Assembly (NCBI GenBank): GCA_916048145.1
Contig: CAJZGT010000045.1
Coordinates: forward strand, 1-9,397
DNA length: 9,397 nucleotides
Direction: 5' to 3'
DNA from: an uncultured Streptococcus sp.
Lineage (GTDB): Bacteria > Bacillota > Bacilli > Lactobacillales > Streptococcaceae
Shown here in pieces: positions 6,073-9,397 of the stretch (its first letter is position 1; every line of letters starts with the position of its first letter). The notes below the pieces were generated by a model. The model ran no database searches. It was not told the origin of the DNA and saw nothing but the letters and a program-made list of their open reading frames with translations. A program made the position numbers and the translations under genes.

Positions 6073-7215
6073 ATGAAAGTATCAAAAAAAATCACACTAT
6101 TTGGTTTGTCTCTAGCCGGCCTAGTTTTACTAGCTTTCCCTCATTCGGGAAAGGCCTTCGATCTTGAAGAAGAGTGGGTTATTAAGGGTGATGTTAAGTA
6201 TCAAGATGGCAAAATTCTCCGATTTAATAATGGCAATAGCGTAGATATCAAAGTCTTGGATTTGCCAAAAACTGAGAAAATCGAGTGGAAAGTTACTTTA
6301 AATGGTCAAGATCAGACAGTCAATTTCCTAGGTCAAGAAAAGGACAAGTCTATGGTCGGTACAGAGGGGCGGTACCTGAATTTCTATGTACCTTATGGCT
6401 ATAGAGGAGATATCAAGGTAGAAGCCAAGAGCGGAAATGAAGTAAAGACATGGTCCACTAAAGTAGTAGATGATGTATATAATGACGGTGGAAAGAGTGG
6501 TTACTTCCGTATTGACGAATCAAATGATCAACACACCTACCTTGATGCAAAATGGGACTATCAAACTAAGACCTACACTGCTACCTTACCAGAGACTGTC
6601 AATGGTCAAAAAGTCTTTGCTTGGGCAGACGACTATGAAGAATTGAAACTTCAAAAACCAGGAGTTATCAGTCATTCCTACAGGGGGGCAGGAGCCTTCA
6701 AAATACTTTATCCGATTTTAAAAGCAGAAAGCTGGCTAAAAAAGAATTACAGTGAAAAGTGGTACTATCAAAAACAAGGCCAATTAGTGCAGAACGATTG
6801 GGTTAAGGACAAGGGAACTTGGTACTTTATGAATGATAAAGGAGTCATGTTCAATCAAACTTGGCTTCATCAAGGTAGCAACTGGTATGCCTTTAAATCA
6901 TCAGGAGCTATGATTGCTAGCGATTGGCTATATGATAATGGCTCTTGGTATTACCTAAGTAATTCAGGTGCTATGGCGACAGGCTGGGTAAAAGATAGTG
7001 GCACTTGGTATTACCTAAACAACTCAGGTTCCATGGCAACAGGCTGGGTGAAAGATAGCGGCTCTTGGTACTACCTCAAAGACTCAGGTGCTATGGCGAC
7101 TGGTTGGGTCAAAGATGGCGGTCAGTGGTACTATCTTGATTCAACTGGTAAAATGCTTCACAATACCTACACACCTGATGGTTACTATGTAGATTCCAGT
7201 GGCGCTTGGAAATAA
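6073..7215 (+). CDS. Choline-binding surface protein with unrecognised N-terminal domain
   Basis: A 380-residue secreted protein. It has a classic signal peptide (MKVSKKITLFGLSLAGLVLLAFPHSGKA, cleavage likely after GKA) and an N-terminal domain at about residues 29-215 rich in beta-strand pattern (WVIKGDVKYQDGKILRFNNG, VDIKVLDLPKTEKIEWKVTLNG, YLDAKWDYQTKTYTATLPE), which I do not recognise. About seven choline-binding repeats follow, from residue 226 to 363 (GTWYFMNDKG, GSWYYLSNSGAMATGWVKDSG and so on), then the usual closing tail TYTPDGYYVDSSGAWK. No catalytic motif is evident. An RGD tripeptide occurs at 111-113. AGGAG (6060-6064) overlaps the stop codon of the caspase gene, and the start is 12 bases after that stop, so the two genes are co-transcribed. 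It could be an adhesin, a protease partner or a protease substrate; none of these is shown by the sequence. Not assignable to a named Cbp. Confidence 0.9.
   Translation: MKVSKKITLFGLSLAGLVLLAFPHSGKAFDLEEEWVIKGDVKYQDGKILRFNNGNSVDIKVLDLPKTEKIEWKVTLNGQDQTVNFLGQEKDKSMVGTEGRYLNFYVPYGYRGDIKVEAKSGNEVKTWSTKVVDDVYNDGGKSGYFRIDESNDQHTYLDAKWDYQTKTYTATLPETVNGQKVFAWADDYEELKLQKPGVISHSYRGAGAFKILYPILKAESWLKKNYSEKWYYQKQGQLVQNDWVKDKGTWYFMNDKGVMFNQTWLHQGSNWYAFKSSGAMIASDWLYDNGSWYYLSNSGAMATGWVKDSGTWYYLNNSGSMATGWVKDSGSWYYLKDSGAMATGWVKDGGQWYYLDSTGKMLHNTYTPDGYYVDSSGAWK
6922..7161 (+). repeat. Tandem 60-bp choline-binding repeats in the second choline-binding gene
   Basis: Four consecutive 60-base units encode modules of the form (S/G)W-L/V-x-D-x-G-x-WYYLxxSGxMAT. 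The units at 6982, 7042 and 7102 are very similar at DNA level (for example GGCTGGGT.AAAGATAG.GGC), which points to recent homogenisation and likely copy-number differences between strains. Confidence 0.85.
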
Positions 7216-7404
7216 TCTAAAGTATACATTTTATTCCATCGGTTATTAGTGTACCTGCTCAGACTAAATGTTATCAGAGGGGCAAGAAAAATCTAGATAA
7301 TAATACGAAAAGCGAATTGAAACAACGAATTTTGTTTTGTTCGCTTTTTATTTAATCTGTTACATTTTGACATTTTCATTTAATTGTATATCCCCACAAA
7401 ATTT
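7216..7404. other. Intergenic region between the choline-binding operon and BOX 2
   Basis: No gene seen. It contains the terminator at 7308-7350 and AT-rich sequence with no recognisable promoter or RNA. An apparent 81-codon reading frame from 7337 into the BOX element has no RBS and mostly translates repeat sequence, so it is not called as a gene. Confidence 0.7.
7308..7350 (+). terminator. Rho-independent terminator after the choline-binding operon
   Basis: AAAAGCGAA (7308-7316) pairs with TTCGCTTTT (7340-7348), and the stem continues after a small internal loop with AAACAA (7320-7325) and TTGTTT (7332-7337). A T-run follows on the plus strand and a shorter one on the minus strand, so it may also stop transcription from lrgB. 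Confidence 0.85.
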
Positions 7405-7601
7405 ATACTCAATGAAAATCAAAGAGCAAACTAAGAAACTAGCCGCAGGTTGCTCAAAGCACTGCTTTGAGGTTGTGGATAGAACTGACGAAGTTAGCTC
7501 AAAACACTATTTTGAGGTTATGGATAAGACTGACGAAGTCAGTCACCTATATCTACGGCAAGGCGACGTTGACGCAGTTTGAAGAGATTTTCGAAGAGTA
7601 C
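7405..7601 (-). repeat. BOX element, boxA-boxB-boxB-boxC (two boxB), opposite orientation to the first
   Basis: A 197-bp BOX repeat read on the minus strand: boxA 7542-7601, two boxB copies 7497-7541 and 7452-7496, and boxC 7405-7451. The ends are ATACTC (7405-7410) and GAGTAC (7596-7601). CTACGGCAAGGCGACG at 7553-7568 is the conserved boxA core used as a BOX typing signature. The boxA end overlaps the first bases of the lrgB stop codon (7601-7603). Together with the copy at 3724-3874 it frames the rgg/choline-binding island as an inverted pair. Confidence 0.93.
7452..7541 (-). repeat. Tandem 45-bp boxB pair
   Basis: 7452-7496 and 7497-7541 are direct repeats of exactly 45 bases, each with an inner hairpin (CTCAAAG..CTTTGAG and CTCAAAA..TTTTGAG). 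They differ at several positions, so they are not a fresh duplication. boxB copy number is the part of BOX known to vary between loci. Confidence 0.9.
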
Positions 7602-8296
7602 TAACTCAATATCAAACTGGCTACAATAGGGCTGACAAAGACATAGAGAATACCGGTGACACCGATAGCCAAACCACCCATAGCTCCTGCTACAGATCCG
7701 TATCGGAAGGCTGTTCCCGTTCCAACTGCGTGACCTGTTCCTCCAAGGGAAAGACCAACAGCTACTGGATCATCTATTTTCAACCACTTCAAAAGGGTTG
7801 GGCCGATGACACTAGTTAAAATCCCAGTCGCCACTACAACGACCACGGTCACAGTCGTCAACCCTTGCAATTTTTCTGTAATTCCTACTGCCATGGCAGT
7901 TGTTACTGACTTAGGGAAGAGAGAAATGGCTAGGAAAAAGTCCATTCCAAATATTTTTGCCACAAGGGCTGTGAAAGAGGTATTGACCACTACCGCCAGC
8001 AAACTACCAAAGAGAATACTCCGAGCATGGTGCTTCATCAGATGAAAACTCTTATAAAGCGGAATCCCCAGAGCCACGGTTGATGGGACAATCAAGTTGT
8101 TCAGATAAACCCCACCTTGGTAGTAATCTTGGTAAGAAATGCCCGTCACTTTTAGAAAGATGATAATAAAAACAGCTGACAAAAGCAAGGGCGTTGTCAA
8201 AGGATGGGGAAAGCGTCTGTAAATCAACATTCCCACTAGATAGGCTAGGATAGACAGAGCAAGCCCAAATAGGGGATTGGAAACAAATTCACTCAT
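7601..8296 (-). CDS. lrgB: LrgB/CidB-family membrane protein
   Basis: A 231-residue multi-span membrane protein of the LrgB/CidB family. Family hallmarks seen: SLFPKSVTTAMAVGI (about residues 125-139) and GLSLGGTGHAVGTGTAFRYG (about 181-200), plus many hydrophobic spans. These proteins work with LrgA-type holin-like partners and affect autolysis, biofilm DNA release or uptake of small organic acids such as pyruvate; the function differs between species. The start at 8294-8296 overlaps the lrgA stop in an ATGA, and AAAGGAG lies 7 bases upstream inside lrgA, so the two are translationally coupled. The TAG stop touches the edge of a BOX element. No lytSR-type regulator is nearby. I am sure of the family and less sure of the lrg versus cid name. 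Confidence 0.92.
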   Translation of the reverse strand: MSEFVSNPLFGLALSILAYLVGMLIYRRFPHPLTTPLLLSAVFIIIFLKVTGISYQDYYQGGVYLNNLIVPSTVALGIPLYKSFHLMKHHARSILFGSLLAVVVNTSFTALVAKIFGMDFFLAISLFPKSVTTAMAVGITEKLQGLTTVTVVVVVATGILTSVIGPTLLKWLKIDDPVAVGLSLGGTGHAVGTGTAFRYGSVAGAMGGLAIGVTGILYVFVSPIVASLILS

Positions 8297-8667
8297 TTGG
8301 CATCTCCTTTCTCATAATCTCCCTCAAACCGTCTTTTGATAAACTGAACCACCAAGGCTATGAGGATAATATTGATGACTGCTGCAAAAAAGACAATCAA
8401 AACAATTGGCAAAAGATAGGGAGCAATCACATCAAACTTTTCCATGATTCCCACTGCTGGCGGCAAAAAGAGAATGGTCATATTGGCCAGCAAGAAATTC
8501 CCCACCATATTGACATGCCTTGTTCTCAGCCACTTGAATTGCAGGGCTAGAAAGAGAATAATTAAGCCGATAATACTGCCGGGTATGGGCAAATGAAAGA
8601 AACTAGAGATCCCCTCTCCGATTAGAGAAATCACAAAGAGAATCATTAATTGAACATATAATTTCAT
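8293..8667 (-). CDS. lrgA: LrgA/CidA-family holin-like membrane protein
   Basis: A 124-residue protein with about four transmembrane spans and the LrgA/CidA signature: LIGEGISSFFHLPIPGSIIGLIILFLAL (residues about 15-42), then FLLANMTILFLPPAVGIMEKF and a basic C-terminal tail (VQFIKRRFEGDYEKGDAK). CidA/LrgA proteins resemble phage holins and form membrane oligomers that act with the LrgB/CidB partner. The ATG at 8665-8667 (MKLYVQLMIL) is preferred because GGAG lies 6 bases ahead. An ATG 10 codons earlier lacks an RBS and would add a polar segment that does not fit the family. Operon with lrgB, 4-base overlap. Confidence 0.9.
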   Translation of the reverse strand: MKLYVQLMILFVISLIGEGISSFFHLPIPGSIIGLIILFLALQFKWLRTRHVNMVGNFLLANMTILFLPPAVGIMEKFDVIAPYLLPIVLIVFFAAVINIILIALVVQFIKRRFEGDYEKGDAK

Positions 8668-8700
8668 CCTAAACTCCACGAAATAGACTTCTTGCATACC

Positions 8701-8728
8701 AGTTTACTCTTTTTTCAGAAAATTTCAA
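8701..8728 (-). promoter_or_regulatory. Candidate promoter for lrgA-lrgB
   Basis: On the minus strand TTGAAA (8723-8728) is followed after 16 bases by TAAACT (8701-8706), about 35 bases before the lrgA start. The -10 is weak and no better pair was found nearby. Confidence 0.4.
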
Positions 8729-8833
8729 GGAAATGCATAAGAGATGATAAAAGTTTGAAAAGAAAGGGGATACAAACAATTCTTGACTTGTGAAAACAGG
8801 CATGATTTAGGATAAAAGATGCCAGCGTCCTTC

Positions 8834-8862
8834 TTGCCAGCTCTTTTGAAAAGTAGTATAAT
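8834..8862 (+). promoter_or_regulatory. marR promoter
   Basis: TTGCCA (8834-8839), a 17-base spacer and a perfect TATAAT (8857-8862). The predicted start of transcription is near 8869, inside the palindromic element that follows, leaving a leader of about 80 bases. Confidence 0.75.
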
Positions 8863-8863
8863 T

Positions 8864-8883
8864 ATTGCATGCGCAATCATCTT
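8864..8883. promoter_or_regulatory. Candidate MarR operator, upstream copy
   Basis: ATTGC-ATGC-GCAAT is an inverted repeat over the predicted transcription start of marR. The longer string TTGCATGCGCAATCATCTT (8865-8883) recurs with two differences at 9350-9368, just past the gene, which is good evidence that both are binding sites for the encoded regulator. Confidence 0.6.
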
Positions 8884-8949
8884 GTGATACAAAGACTGTC
8901 CGTGAATGGACATTCTTCTATTTATAACTCTAAAAAGAAAGGAGATACT

Positions 8950-9330
8950 ATGACCTATTTGGAAAAATGGTTTGACTTCAATCGGCGTCAGAAAGAAATT
9001 GAAAGTCTCTTGGAAGAGACTGTTGCTAATCAGAGTGAACAAAGGCTGACCTTGAAAGAGTTTTACCTGCTCTACTACCTGGACTTGGCTCAAGAAAAAG
9101 CTCTACGCCAGATTGACCTACCAGATAAACTTCATCTGAGCCCGAGCGCCGTTTCTCGGATGGTGGCTCGCTTGGAAGCTAAAAATTGCGGTCTGCTTAG
9201 TCGCATGTGTTGTGATCAAGATAGACGCTCTAGCTTTATCTGCCTGACAGGTGATGGACAAAAGACACTGGCCTCTTTACAGAAAGCTGTCGAAGAAAGC
9301 TTGGAAACTGGTTTGGATTTCTTGATTTAA
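8950..9330 (+). CDS. MarR-family transcriptional regulator
   Basis: A 126-residue protein, slightly shorter than most MarR proteins (about 140-150). A winged helix is clear: TLKEFYLLYYLDLAQEKALRQIDLPDKLHLSPSAVSRMVARLEAKNCGLLSR (about residues 34-85) followed by the wing CDQDRRSSFICLTGDGQKTL with the family DxRR motif (DRR, 91-93). Four cysteines (80, 87, 88, 98) lie in or next to the recognition/wing region, which is unusual and could allow redox or metal sensing, though this is only a suggestion. The start at 8950 follows AAAGGAG (8938-8944); an ATG at 8869 in the same frame has no RBS and sits at the transcription start. No terminator follows, and a new RBS appears at 9388, so it probably shares an operon with, or at least regulates, the next gene outside the window. 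Confidence 0.9.
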   Translation: MTYLEKWFDFNRRQKEIESLLEETVANQSEQRLTLKEFYLLYYLDLAQEKALRQIDLPDKLHLSPSAVSRMVARLEAKNCGLLSRMCCDQDRRSSFICLTGDGQKTLASLQKAVEESLETGLDFLI

Positions 9331-9348
9331 GATGATTTTAGAAAAAAA

Positions 9349-9368
9349 GTTGCGTGCGCAATCATTTT
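9349..9368. promoter_or_regulatory. Candidate MarR operator, downstream copy
   Basis: GTTGC-GTGC-GCAAT begins the second copy of the shared element (TTGCGTGCGCAATCATTTT, 9350-9368). It lies between marR and the start of the next gene, immediately before a TTGACA (9371-9376). Confidence 0.6.
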
Positions 9369-9387
9369 TCTTGACATTCTCTTTTAC

Positions 9388-9393
9388 AAGGAG
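9388..9393 (+). promoter_or_regulatory. Ribosome binding site of the next gene, cut by the window edge
   Basis: AAGGAG 4 bases before the window end, so a coding region on the plus strand should begin within a few bases beyond 9397. It is the likely regulatory target or operon partner of the MarR protein. Confidence 0.6.
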
Positions 9394-9397
9394 TAAA

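Noticed and set aside
7337..7582. 81-codon plus-strand reading frame after the choline-binding operon
   Set aside because: It begins inside a terminator, has no RBS, and most of it is BOX repeat sequence read in frame (the repeated KHYFEVMDKTDEVS comes from the two boxB copies).
3724..7601. CRISPR array or toxin-antitoxin system in the island
   Set aside because: The only short repeats are BOX modules and coding choline-binding repeats, with no spacer pattern, and both proteins in the operon carry secretion signals rather than toxin-antitoxin features.
8799..8823. GGCAT/ATGCC inverted repeat as a terminator or RNA element between lrgA and marR
   Set aside because: Only 5 bp arms with a 15-base loop and no T-run; it lies between divergent promoters where no terminator is expected.
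9371..9376. TTGACA as the -35 of a promoter for the gene beyond the right edge
   Set aside because: An RBS appears only 12 bases later at 9388, leaving no room for a -10 and start site ahead of it. It is likely chance or the next gene is read from the marR promoter.

Overview
The window comes from a mitis-group Streptococcus, most likely S. pneumoniae or a close relative such as S. mitis or S. oralis. The evidence is two BOX repeats with the full boxA-boxB-boxC structure typical of these species, two choline-binding proteins, the dnaB-nrdR gene pair, streptococcal AAAGGAG ribosome binding sites and low G+C.

Layout. Positions 1-1630 (minus strand) hold nrdR followed directly by dnaB, which runs off the left edge. 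Divergent from them, 1770-3615 (plus) is a three-gene operon: a YtrA-type GntR repressor, an ABC ATPase and a six-span membrane subunit. It ends in a strong hairpin terminator at about 3626-3671. From 3724 to 7601 lies an accessory island bounded by two BOX elements in opposite orientation. It carries an AT-rich Rgg-family regulator (minus) and, divergent from it, two choline-binding protein genes (plus). The right flank (minus) is lrgA-lrgB, a CidA/LrgA-CidB/LrgB type membrane pair. At the right edge is a MarR-family gene (plus) whose promoter and downstream flank share a near-identical palindromic element.

The most unusual part is the Rgg/choline-binding module. The first choline-binding protein has about six 20-residue choline-binding repeats at its N-terminus, joined to a caspase-like (clan CD, C14-like) peptidase domain with a visible His/Cys dyad and a consensus EF-hand calcium loop. 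It therefore looks like a wall-tethered caspase-like protease. The second is a separate choline-binding protein with an unrecognised N-terminal domain, 12 nt downstream in the same operon. The start of the caspase gene holds a run of eight A residues that puts the well-placed RBS and ATG (4821) out of frame with the body of the gene. Losing one A would restore a normal lysine-bearing signal peptide, so this is a candidate phase-variation or transcript-slippage switch, or else a disabled allele. The rgg and caspase promoters appear to share overlapping extended -10 elements inside one inverted repeat.

Proposed working model (inference): the Rgg regulator controls the divergent two-gene surface-protein operon, the A-tract adds on/off switching of the protease, and the BOX repeats mark the edges of the inserted module and provide the 3' ends of rgg and lrgB. 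The rest of the window (dnaB, nrdR, GntR-ABC, lrgAB, marR) looks like ordinary streptococcal backbone.
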